Made by a program: the position numbers and the translations under genes
Shown: positions 49,881 to 60,004 of the stretch, piece by piece
Numbering within the stretch: the first letter of the stretch is position 1
How the letters are laid out: every line of letters starts with the position of its first letter
The notes under the pieces: generated by a model
The model's database searches: none
What the model was told of the DNA's origin: nothing
The model's input: the letters and a program-made list of their open reading frames with translations, nothing else
Assembly (NCBI GenBank): GCA_010094045.1
Contig: ML986587.1
Span: forward strand, 620,001 to 684,000
Origin: Lojkania enalia
Lineage: Eukaryota; Ascomycota; Dothideomycetes; Pleosporales
DNA: 64,000 bases
Direction: 5' to 3'

Positions 49881-50700
49881 TGCCACATAACTTAATAAAA
49901 GTTTTAATACATCAAATAAACTTTGGTTATCTAGTCTAGTAGTATCCGGTCTTTCTCTAGGCGCCTAAGCTTTCTAGTGTGCTTTTGGATCTTACAAAAC
50001 TAAGTAAGAGTCTATCCGCTATTTAGCTAATATAGGTGACTATTTAGTGGCAAAAACGGCGCTTATAACACTAGTGAAGTCTGGAGAATTCGCCAGGCAA
50101 TATTTAAGAGGTATATGGAAAGTAGAAGCGTCAATTTCGGTTCCGGAGCCTGTGGTGAGCAAACCCACGATCAGATGTCCTATACTATACACCCCCCATT
50201 AACTTAAGCTCGGCAAGGAAGCGAATAGATGTATTTACCTTCTGTAGACGTAGATATATTAATTGTGAAGGTTGCTAGTTGTTCGTTAATCCTCGTATAT
50301 ACTAGTTTGGTGTATTTTATAAAATGCTCCTTCATTCTATAGGCAAACCCATGTGCTAGCATCGTAGTGACTTTAGCTTGTGCCGGTTAACCTTTCACTT
50401 AGAATCTCGTCTTAGGGCTGAGTCACCGAGCCCGATCCCACCGTCTAAGTCGTTGTTAAGGCTCACGATATTGCACAATTCGTAGAATAGGCTTATTATA
50501 CTTATAGATTATAGGCTGGTTCTATTTAGGGATCTTTTATAGGCTTTAAATTTATAAATTTCTCTAGTCAAAATATTGTAGATTGACATTTCTACTCCGT
50601 AGCTACTAGGTGCGGTAGAAGTCATGTTACTAGCAGGAATCTTAGGTTGCAGGTCAGCCCACTACGCTAAAACCTCGATTAATTTTTTTAGGCCAGCTCA
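49881..50700. other. AT-rich spacer, no gene recognised
   Basis: Degraded sequence between the cyclase relic and the many-intron element. Two imperfect copies of a GGTCAGCCCACTACGC / GGCCAGCTCACCATGC segment lie about 38 bp apart near 50653 and 50691. I identified no coding fragment. Confidence 0.45.
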
Positions 50701-50702
50701 CC

Positions 50703-52163
50703 ATGCAAACCCTCAGCCTACTAATGAAACTCACATCTTCATTTCACCTCGCCTCATTTTGTCTCTCACCAACCTGTTCACATCATGTGAACGCAACTAG
50801 AAGTAGGCGTAGAATACCACTTCACCCCGTTCTTGAGCTGTTCTAATAGCGTTTAGATTGCCTACAACGCATACTCAGACCTGGGTTGCTTACTATTTGG
50901 CTCCAAAAAATCTAATAAGGTAAAATTCGACCTATTTTAAACATATTCAGGACTAGAATAGACGAGTACATGTCTACTTAGGAGAGCTGTATTGCCCTGT
51001 GGACCTGGGATATAAGCTATGCGGAGTAAGTCTAAACGGATTCTCGACGAATTCTCAACATGCTTATATAGGGTTTACTATTATTTGAATTAATGCTAAC
51101 ATGTTTTGAACATTTTTAGAAGAAATTCAAGATCTGGGGAACCCTTATTACCCACACCCACAAATACCATGCACAACTGAAGGTTGCTACTGCTGAGTAG
51201 TCTAGGAACCCGTCTATAGAGAATATAGGAGATGCACGTCGTAAGTAGCCTTTAACAAGATCTCAATATGTTCTAATGGTATTTAGAGTTCTATTCGAGC
51301 ATATTTTGAGATATAATGAATTGTACACTGAAAAACAGTGTATAAACACGCTGGCAACATCTTTCGTTCTAGAAATGCCGCTACAGAAATCCCACCGCAA
51401 AGGCAAGCAAAAGGCTGTTCTAGACGCGTCCTTAACGGCTTTAGAACACGTTTAAAGCAAGTCTACATCAAAGCAGAAGGCGAACGTGTCCTCATCGGCT
51501 TCTCAACATGTTCGGCCTGAAAATGCAAGCAAAGATGAAAATTCTGTTATATGCTCGCAGCAAACAAAAAAATATGTAAAAAAAGGAGACATAAGTTATA
51601 TTTGTGGTGAGAGGCGAATCTCGTCTCAGGGAGGGAGATGAGGAACTGAACTGATTGATTGAGGATGGCCAGCGAGCCATATTTATGTGCATAGAAAAAG
51701 GGATATATTAGCTGATATCCAGCGTGATATCGAGCGTGAAATCGTACGACAATATCCGATACAACTCGGCAGACTTGCCAAAATCCCCTATCACAATATT
51801 TTTCTACACATGTTCATATGGTGTTAAAAAGGTGTTCAGAAGAACTACAACACAATGGTCCAGATGGTTAAGAAGGCAGGCGGTAAAATACCTTGCGCTG
51901 TCTGTGCTGCAAAGAAAAACAGATGTAAGCATATTCCGAACGCGTCCTTAACGTGCTTCGAACATGTTCAACTTGCATCTAGGATGCTTAGTGCCTTTTA
52001 AGCAACTCGCCGGTTTAGTTGATTCCAATTTAGTTAGTAGTCTGGTACACGTTTTAGACCATAGTTCCGATGAGTCTGAGCCAGAACATGGTGAGCCAGA
52101 GCAGCAGGTAGAGCATTAGCCAGGGCATGATAATAAGACTGGAGCGGAGTAATAATTATCTAA
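50703..52163 (+). pseudogene. Decayed multi-exon gene with zinc-finger-like CxxC motif
   Basis: A string of short open exons joined by intron-like gaps. Pieces include AYNAYSDLGCLLFGSKKSNK (about 50860-50920), RRVHVYLGELYCPVDLGYKL (about 50957-51025), KKFKIWGTLITHTHKYHAQL (from about 51119, followed by TAG where CAG is likely), MPLQKSHRKGKQKAVLDA (about 51374), GGKIPCAVCAAKKNRCKH (about 51880-51930) and an acidic tail with LDHSSDESEPEHGEPEQQ ending about 52163. The Cys spacing C-x2-C-x6-C is that of half a Zn2Cys6-type finger, so DNA binding is possible. Solo LTR copy B sits in one of the introns. I know no homologous family by name; it may be an accessory gene of the transposon. Confidence 0.4.
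51603..51795 (+). mobile_element. Solo LTR, copy B, with 5-bp target duplication
   Basis: This 193-bp unit is related to copy A at 43512-43714. It begins TGTGGTGAGAGGCG, ends CACA and is flanked by a perfect 5-bp duplication ATATT (51598-51602 and 51796-51800). It carries two of the 12-bp CGTGATATC-like units where copy A has three. It lies inside an intron-like gap of the plus-strand gene, so that insertion is younger than the gene. Confidence 0.8.
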
Positions 52164-52701
52164 ACACGCCGAGAACGTGTTTGCATAACGATTATGATTT
52201 ATTGGCTAGTGGGTTCTGAAGATGTTCTGAACACTTTCAATTTCGCAATTCTGGGTTTTCGGGTCTTAATGAGTTCTCAAATAGCTTTTAAAATGTTCCG
52301 AACATCTTGAATTCTCTGGTCAATACTTTTAGAGGCTCTTTATAGCCTTTAAGAAGCTAATCGGATGCTACTTAGAAGCTATTCTAAATATATTCAGATA
52401 CTTAATTTAAACGTTCTTCAAATTTCGCATATAAAAATTAGTTTAACTATTAACAATATTACTTAGTGTATACTTCTTTACTACTTTAAACTTTTTAATT
52501 TAGTAACGCCAAAAGATATCTACATAAAAATATAATATAATGATTAAAAGTAGCTTTAGATTTTTTTACTATATAAGGTTTAGTTAACTCCTAAAAGTTT
52601 GTGCACACAAAATTTATTATAATATTAATATGTTTACAATACAATTAAATATAGAATCTTATAGAGCGTTGAACGCAATATAAACAATATTTGCAACATG
52701 T

Positions 52702-55700
52702 TTATCTCTGTAATACTCTCTTTCTTTCTTCTAGTTCGATCTCAAGCTTTACATTTTCTAGCTCTTACTTTTTAATTTCAGCTTCTTTTACTCTTAATTC
52801 TAATAGAGCACGCTTACTTTGCAAGTCTATATTATTGTTAAGCGCTTAGCACTTAATAATTTCTACCTCTGGAGAAATAGTCCTAATAACATATTAGTGA
52901 AATGCTGTTAACGTGTTCAGAAGGCAATATACTTAGTAGAGCTTCTTTGAACTTGCGGTGACCTAATCCTAGATGCTGGGCGAGATCTTAAGGATCCTCT
53001 TAACGTAGATCTACTGCCTAGAGCGTGATTGAGCACTTATAACGCCTGAAGAAGATACTTAAAACAAAATTGCATCTTGAATAGCATTTATTAAAAAGCT
53101 AGATGTATTAGATGTTAGATGCTCTCCAGCATAGTGTTCTAAACACGTTAGTAGGACGTTACTAATATGTCAAGAATATATACGTACTATCTCGTGCTAA
53201 ATGGTTAATATACCATGCTGATAATGAGGTTGATCGAGATAAGTGCCGTACACCTAGTTCTTCTCGTACTTGGTGCTGGTCTATATCTCGCAAGTCCAGC
53301 TTTTATGCCCTAAACATATTAGCATTATGTTCCTAACATGTTGTGAAGGTTTTGTACATTTGGATAGTTGGTAATAGCGCTAAGTTGGTCCCATACGAGT
53401 TAGACCTATTCACGCTTTGTTCAACGGCATTTAAATTCTTGGATAATTTACCCCAATCATTAAATGGCATAAGTGAGCAGTACTTGTTTAACCCAGCTGC
53501 AATTACTGGGTTTTTTTTTATGTAAAGCCCAGCTTTTAACTGCTAGAATTTCATGTTCTTTATATAATGTTAGTAACGCCTTTGGAACAGGTTTAGAACA
53601 TAATAATACCTATAAGAAGATTGTATAAAGTCATATACTCTTCTAAGCTTTAACAAGTAAGAAGAGCTCGCATGTGATGATGTACAGAGTACTCTAACTC
53701 AAAATGTCCTCTACAGTTGTTGTAATACTTCTAGCAAAGTGATCTTGACAGATTATTACAGTATTTCGAAGTTGCCATTGCGATAGTCGCTGCTGGGGGT
53801 CAATTGATGAAAGATATCGGCCAAGACCTTGACAACATATTAATATTATAACAAGAAGGTAATGTTAAGACCCACCTCTCATTTGCTTGCTATCCATATC
53901 AATAGTTACTTCAATAAACCCCACTCCGTGAAGGTGCTTCCATTGAAACTCTTTTTCAATACATTGAGAAAGCGTTTCAAACAAAAGCTGAAAACACTTT
54001 TCATAAGCTCACCTTTTGTTAGAGTTAACAAGGATGCGAGCGAGAGTAACAGCTATAACGTGTTACCAACATGTTAAGATTAGTGATAGATTGCGTTTAC
54101 ATACGTTTTCCATGGTTTTCGTGGAATGCTGCAAAGATAAGCTCGTTAAAGCCATGAGAAACGCGCTTAAACGACAAATCTACTTGAAATATTTCTTGTT
54201 GGGCAAAACAATAAACCTGCCTTTTACAAAAGCAAATTGCAATTGTCCCAAGACTAAAAACACGAAGATTCTAAATGTGCGCCCAATATTTACATAAAAT
54301 CAAAATTTAAATACGTTAGAGATGTTAACATGCTGTTGATGATTCTTGATGGTTTTTTTCCACTCAAACTCCACTTCTGCAACATCTTGCCCATATGGAT
54401 AAGTAATAAGTTTCTCCTGGTATATAGCCTGAGAAAGGCGATCAAGATTTGCAAGGGGCGTGTGAATTTCAATGAAAGATGACTTCTGATGCTTTCGACA
54501 GAACTTATCTAAGAAAGGATTCCGTAAGAACTTGGCTAGATTAATAACACGTTAACAAGGTCTTATAAACTAAACGTACCAGTTGCGAGACTTGGATCAT
54601 TCATTCTTCGAATTAGGTCAACTATTTCTTCAGCAACCTTTTGAGGGGTCTTGTGTGGAGGTGGAGGGAAATGCGTATGCACGCCGTGCGACGTAAAAAG
54701 GTAGTGAGGAGTTTCCGCTAAGTCATTAGGAATAAGAATGTCAAAAGTAACGTTACACTCTTGGTGAATTAAACACCCTCATCCTTGTGGGTGATAAACG
54801 TCTTAAGAAGTGGATTAGAACATAACGGAAACGTGTTCTAGACATGTTGACGTACCACAGTGTTTGAATCATGATAGTGTTGTCTCTATAGTACTACACG
54901 ATTCTGGCTGCTCTTGCTGTTGTTCTAGTCCACTTTCAAAGAGCTTTTGAAGATACAATACGTTGTATTTATCTCCAAGAGTTCTAAAAAAGTGCTTTTG
55001 GTTTTGATTGTGCCAACTCCATCCTGCACAACCAATATACCAAAGTCGAACTCTAGTTATAGTCTAGAATGTGTTAGCAACATGTTAAGACGAGTATAGT
55101 AAGGTGTTAAGAACTACTTCTCGGCTCATTTGGCGCTCTACTGGCGCGCATTGTGCAGTTTGATTTGGGCATGCAATGCCAGCTTAAAAACAGTGAGCTG
55201 TAGCTAAGTACGAGCTAAAATAGTTAAAAATAGCTCTTACACAACTGTATATAACTTACCTAGTTGAGTTTTTTTTTGCTTATCTGGTTCACTTCTATCA
55301 ATACCCTGCCGAGCATGTCGCATCTCCTCCCATGTCTCTGCGTTGACATGATGATGGGAATGCGTTGCTAACGCGTTGTTTAAATATTCACAACGTTTTA
55401 CCCCTGTACATTGGTATCGGTGTCGAACCGCAGATCCTCCAAGGAACGGACAACTTGTAGGCTTAGATGGGCCTTTTTGGCGCCGACAGAATTGGAACTG
55501 AACACGTTACTAAAACGTTAATAACTTTATATAGTGTTTATACCTGTAGTGCATTATCCAGCACTTCTGCTTTTGTAGCGGTATTGCTTTGTTTCACGCA
55601 ATAAGTGCACCCATTTCCTAATGTTCTTGGGTATTCAGGCAAAAGCAATACGTGCTTAATTATACCGGTAGTAAGAGGACGGGTTGTCCCAGAAGTAAGC

Positions 55701-56160
55701 AACGAAATTTCAGATGTTTCCTATAACAAGTTAGGAACGTATTAAAATCGTGATGAGCACATGTTACATAATTTAACTTCCTCGTTTTATTCGCCTTCCA
55801 CCCCAGATTCAATACTAGGCATAGGCCTATCCTCAAGCTCTAAAGTTGCATATTCTGCCTCGCTATTGTACGCGGATTCTGTGTTGTCTAAACGGCCCAG
55901 CAGCGGCTGAGCGAGGTTTAAAGAGTCTACAATAGTAAGAACATGTTTACAAAGTGTTAACGTAATTACTCATGTTTGTGCGGTAAAATCATGTAAATTG
56001 TGAACAGGAAGACAAAGTGCAGGGTTTTCTAAAGTTGGGGCTAAAATATGAAACAACCAACAAAGTTGTTGGGCCACCAATTGGCAGGGGTCTGCATTAG
56101 CGTTAGTAATGGCCCGGGGTTTAGTATGGTTGGCCGACGTGTAGTCTCGGAATCCATGAG
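52702..56160 (-). pseudogene. Decayed many-intron transposase-like gene
   Basis: Read right to left, open exons join in phase: 55926-55768, 55720-55544, 55497-55260, a short exon near 55140, 55063-54856, 54801-54580, 54535-54330, 54270-54105, 54052-53876, from 53827, then pieces down to a coiled-coil end at 52702. Motifs include a Cys-rich N-terminal region (FQFCRRQKGPSKPTSCPF, ACPNQTAQC), LFTSHGVHTHFPPPPHKTPQ, EKLITYPYGQDV, FQVDLSFKRVSHGFNELIF (like the first catalytic Asp strand of MULE-type transposases), RGLGRYLSSIDPQQRLSQW and NLNAVEQSVNRSNSYG. The VHTHFPPPP and DLSFKR patterns are those of a fungal transposase group I remember from database proteins, so the family name is tentative. Stops are of the CAA-to-TAA or CGA-to-TGA kind; an A9 run near 53517 shifts frame. 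The first exon join (about 56160-55970) is unresolved. Confidence 0.65.
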
Positions 56161-56200
56161 GTTAAGATGTTTTTAGGGGTTTGAACGGAAGGAATAAACT

Positions 56201-56784
56201 AGAAGATCAAGACTAGAATGGAGGAAGAGAAACAGTGCACTGTATATAGTTAATTGAGCCAAAAATTCGTAGGCCGCCGTCGCCAATTAAGCAAACCGCG
56301 TAGTGATGGAGCTCGTACTGAGCGTATTGGTGTCGTTTCGGCTACACAACGGGTACTAGTCCGCCCTATGCTGCACTCATCCAAGACCACTCTGGGGTCC
56401 CACAAATTGGCAAAAAAGAGGCAAAAAGAACATACGACAGTGGGGATTCGCTGATTGTCACCAACTCAACTACTAATCCACCGGTCAACTCCTTCAGTAC
56501 CGGAGAGCGGACGGGAACCGCTGTTCAAAGCTGCCTATGGTCGTATGTGGAAAAAACTGATGTGTATGAATAACTTGTAGATAGAAAAAAAAAAGTGTTT
56601 CCCGAGACTTTATGAGTAAGACAAAGTTTTGTGGTTCGCAGTGCACTCTCTCTGGAATGCACTAGTCTAAATTTGGCACAGATCTTGGCACGACTTATCG
56701 ATTCTGAAATTTGGGAGCTTGTACGAATTTCAAGTGTACACCACACAACCTTTACAACGCGAATTTGCGGAAAAATTAGTCAAG
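56201..56784. other. Right edge of AT-rich island / UTP11 promoter side
   Basis: Sequence between the many-intron element and UTP11. Composition returns toward normal. No gene was recognised. An A10 run lies at 56584-56593. The right part should hold the UTP11 promoter. Confidence 0.5.
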
Positions 56785-57690
56785 ATGTTTCGCAGCAATG
56801 CGGCGCATATCCAGCGGCGCAATCATAAAGAGCGTGCGCAGCCGCTTGAGCGCGAGAAATGGGGGCTCTTGGAGAAACGAAAGGCAAGCCTATGTCCTCC
56901 GGCGTTCCGCTCCAGAATTTACAAGGCATGCATGTTCTAACAGTAGATATAGGACTACAAGCTGCGAGCCGCGGACCACAAGGAGAAAAGAAAGCGCCTT
57001 AAGCTTCTCAAACAAAAAGCGCAAGACCGCAACCCCGATGAATTTTCCTTCAAGATGATGAGCTCGTCTGTTGATGCGTCGGGCCGTAAAGTCGCGGATC
57101 GGGGCAATAAGGCGTTGAGAACGGATGTGGTCAAGTTGCTTAAGACGCAAGATGTCGGCTACGTGAGGACAATGTTACAGGTTGTTAGGAAGGAAAGGAA
57201 GGAGCTTGAGGAGAAGGTTTTGTTGGGCGACGAAGAGGTGCACACGTTGAGGGATGGGGAGGAGGCGAGGAGGGGAAAACATACAGTATTTGTGGGGGAT
57301 AAGGAAGTACAGAGAGGATTTAAGGCGGAGGAGTGGTTTGGGACGAGTGGGGATGGGGTGGAGAGGGTGTGGAATAGGCCGAGGAAAAGAATGGTTTTGG
57401 CGAAGGCGGATGATGAAGATGAAGATATAGATGAGGTGCAAGCTAATAGGTTGTCGAAGAAGCAGCAGGTGGCAAAAATACTAGCGCAGAAGGAAGAGAG
57501 GGTTATACTGCAGAAAAGGGAGCGGGCACAGGAGAGGATAGTGGCCCGTTTGGAGGCTGTTAGGGCCAGGGAGAGGGATTTGATGATTGCGGAAGAGGAG
57601 TTAGAAAATCAGAGAGCGAAGATGAACAACACAGTCGGTGGTGTCAACAAGAATGGCGTCAAGTTTAAGGTTAGGGAAAGAAAGCGATAG
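56785..57690 (+). CDS. UTP11: U3 snoRNP (SSU processome) protein Utp11
   Basis: Nucleolar protein needed for 18S rRNA maturation. Exons 56785-56883 and 56953-57690 join in phase to 278 aa, normal for Utp11. The N-terminus RRNHKERAQPLEREKWGLLE is the family signature. It runs into EKRK and, across the intron, DYKLRAADHKEKRKRLKLLK. Then come QDRNPDEFSFKMMSSSVD, GRKVADRGNKALRTDVVKLL and KTQDVGYVRTMLQVVRKERK, and a basic, coiled-coil C-terminus ending KFKVRERKR. The first intron starts GCAAGC, not GT (donor AAG|GCAAGC at 56884), and ends ATAG at 56952. Using GC-AG restores the conserved KRK-DYKLRA join; the nearby GT does not. Confidence 0.88.
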
Positions 57691-57847
57691 GCATGCATTC
57701 GGGGAATCATGATCCCTATTACACTAGATTTCAAGGCATATACGGCAGAGTATAATAGATGCGGGTGTAGGTCTGAAATGCATCATGGTTATGATAGGCC
57801 TTGCTGACGTCTTGTAGTTCCTACAATACTGTACATAATATACCCCA

Positions 57848-58636
57848 TTACAATCTCGCAGGCATCCTCATTGCCCCATCCAACCTCAAAACCGTCCCAT
57901 TCAACATCATATTCTCAATACTATCCCTCACTAGCCTCGCAAACTCCTCCGGTTGCCCCGCCCTCTTTGGGAACTCCATCGCCTTCTCCAAACTCTGCCT
58001 CACCTTCACACTCATCATCTTCGTCATATTCGACTCGAACAAACTCGGCGCAATCGTCACCGCTCGAATCCCATATCTAGATAAATCCCTCGCAAGTGGC
58101 AAAGTTACGCTAGCTACCGCGCCTTTACTCGCTGCGTATGCGACTTGGCCCATTTGTCCATCGAACGCGGCAGAACTAGCTACCATGACTATGACGCCGC
58201 GTTCGCCGTCAGGAGTATCCGGCGTGTTGATTGTCATATGCGGAATAGCTTGACGTATCAAATCCAGCGTCCCGCGCAAATTAATATTGAGTACAAAATC
58301 AATGCTTTCCATGCTTAGCGGCTCATTCTTCTTATCGACAATCAGCCCTGGCAATCCTACTCCAGCACCGGCTATTACGCCTCCAATAGCTTTTCCTGTC
58401 TCTTTTACCCATGCTACTGTGCTTTCGACGGCTTTTTGTATCGACTCGGTGGAGGAGACATCGGTTTCGTAGAATCTGGCTCGCGAACCGAGGGCTTGGG
58501 CGGTTTTTATGCCGGAGGATGCATTGAGATCGAGCAAGGAGACGTAGGCGCCTTGGGAATGTAAGTCTTTGGCTGTTGCGAGACCGAGGCCGGAGGCGCC
58601 GCCCGAGATTATGAAGGTTCGATCTGCTATCTTCAT
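57848..58636 (-). CDS. Short-chain dehydrogenase, HSD17B10-like
   Basis: Single-exon SDR, 262 aa from ATG 58636. Rossmann motif FIISGGASGLGLATA, acidic LLDLNA after the second strand (NAD preference), GAGVG in place of the usual NAG, Ser in VMVASSAAFDGQMGQ, the catalytic YAASKGA, then PSLFESNMTKMM and a substrate loop with EFPKRAGQPEEFARLV. This set resembles type-2 3-hydroxyacyl-CoA dehydrogenase/17beta-HSD10 proteins, which oxidise short-chain 3-hydroxyacyl-CoA, usually in mitochondria. No presequence is evident here. Earlier in-frame codons upstream include no ATG. It is divergent from CMC1, with 387 bp between starts. Substrate by resemblance only. Confidence 0.82.
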   Translation of the reverse strand: MKIADRTFIISGGASGLGLATAKDLHSQGAYVSLLDLNASSGIKTAQALGSRARFYETDVSSTESIQKAVESTVAWVKETGKAIGGVIAGAGVGLPGLIVDKKNEPLSMESIDFVLNINLRGTLDLIRQAIPHMTINTPDTPDGERGVIVMVASSAAFDGQMGQVAYAASKGAVASVTLPLARDLSRYGIRAVTIAPSLFESNMTKMMSVKVRQSLEKAMEFPKRAGQPEEFARLVRDSIENMMLNGTVLRLDGAMRMPARL

Positions 58637-59023
58637 TGCGGGGTGTGTATTAGGCGTTAAATGGAAATGTTCCGATAGTGAAATTGGTGGACGAAGATGC
58701 TTCAAAATGTGTCTGAATTCGAAGTAGAGTGGCTCGATATGTGACTGAGGGAGATATATGTGAAGTGCGAGGTGAAGATCTAACGAACGTTAGGTCGTTC
58801 GAACATGTGCGTCAACCTCGGCCCATTCATCACCCACTGCATCGGCGTTCCGCCCGCAACCGTTCCGACCTAACCTGCTCCTAATCCGCCCACTCACTCC
58901 CCAGCACGTCAATCTCGAACCACCACAAGCTCCATAGCTCCCACATCTACTCACAATTAAACGGCGACGTAATCCTCACGTCCTGCTATTCCATTCTCTC
59001 TCAGCGTACTAGCCACTCTGGCA
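58637..59023. promoter_or_regulatory. Divergent promoter region, SDR and CMC1
   Basis: This 387-bp stretch lies between the divergent starts of the SDR and CMC1 and so must hold both promoters. A short near-palindrome, AACGAACGTTAGGTCGTT, lies at about 58782-58800. No known factor site is claimed. Confidence 0.45.
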
Positions 59024-59566
59024 ATGGCGATGGCGATGCCAAAGAATCAAACTATATCGACTCCAGGCCCAACCGCAAATGATACCACACCAAAGCTCCC
59101 CAGCAATCCAACACCGCTTTCTGCACCGCAGGAGCAGCAGGTGCGCGACCTATATTACAAAAATGTTCGCGAAAAGTGTGCTGAGGAAGTCAAAGGTATG
59201 TACTTCCCCTACTCAAGCCTCCCCTTTCACCCCATTAGTAAACCAATCCATCCATCCAACCCCCCAACACATACATAGCCTAACGGTGCCTCAGCCTTCG
59301 CGGCCTGTGCCACTGGCCGCACATTAACCCTCACCTTCGCCTGCCGCGCCCAGAAACTGGCTATGAATGCCTGCATGCTGCAGTTTCAGAACCAGGATGA
59401 AATGGATCGGGCGCGGGCGCAGTGGTTTCAGCTGGCTGGGGAAAGGAAGAGGGAGAGGGAGGAGCAGAGAAGGAGAGTGGAGGAGGCGAGGGAGAAGCAT
59501 AGGGAGTGGTGGGGGTTGGATGAACAGGGGAGGTTGCAGGGGAGGAGGGCGGAGAGGGATAGGTAG
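59024..59566 (+). CDS. CMC1: Twin Cx9C mitochondrial protein Cmc1
   Basis: Intermembrane-space protein of cytochrome c oxidase assembly, folded by the Mia40 oxidative pathway. Exons 59024-59195 and 59295-59566 join in phase to 147 aa. Across the intron the twin Cx9C pattern is exact: KCAEEVKAFAAC and ACRAQKLAMNAC. It is preceded by QVRDLYYKNVREKC and followed by MLQFQNQDEMDRARAQWF, as in Cmc1. The C-terminal 45 residues form a charged Arg/Glu helix. The start MAMAMPKNQ has several close ATGs; the first is used. No cleavable presequence is expected. Confidence 0.87.
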
Positions 59567-60004
59567 ATGCGTTGCTTGGGAGATTCGGAATTGATGACTA
59601 GATTGGTGGGGAGTGAGCAAGAGCGCGAGATTTTTGCATTTCATGGCGTTGAGGTGGGAAAATGTTGTAGCGGGAGCGCTGGGAATCGAAATTTGATTGT
59701 ACATTGTATTACTACGAGTAGGGAAAGATGGAATGGGTTGGGTTTGTGGTAAAATACTTGTATATATAGCATTTGGTCTCGGCTTTTTGGATAATATGCC
59801 GTTTGGTACGGTCGAAGAATTCAGCTCTGGTATCTCCGCATCCAGTGATCCCAAACGCAAAAAAAAAAAAAAAAAAAAAAAAATTATATGCTGGACTGCA
59901 AAACGCCAATCTTCAAATACACCATCCGATGCTTAACATGAGTAGTATAGAAAAAAAGAGGTTCTCCCCTCTAGCAATCCCCTCTCAATGATGTATGTGA
60001 AAGT
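59567..60004. other. Intergenic between convergent CMC1 and TAF9
   Basis: This 438-bp stretch holds both 3'UTRs. It has an A25 homopolymer at 59859-59883, prone to assembly error. No gene was seen. Confidence 0.55.

Larger units (their letters stand above)
50700..56200. mobile_element. Candidate two-gene, many-intron transposon (decayed)
   Basis: Two convergent genes, one on the plus strand at about 50.70-52.17 kb and one on the minus strand at about 56.2-52.70 kb, are separated by about 0.5 kb of AT-rich sequence. They share a family of short introns with related sequences (AACATGTT and CTAACACGTT motifs), which suggests they belong to one element. Both carry CAA/CAG-to-stop and CGA-to-TGA mutations. 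I could not find terminal inverted repeats, so the borders are guesses. Confidence 0.4.
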
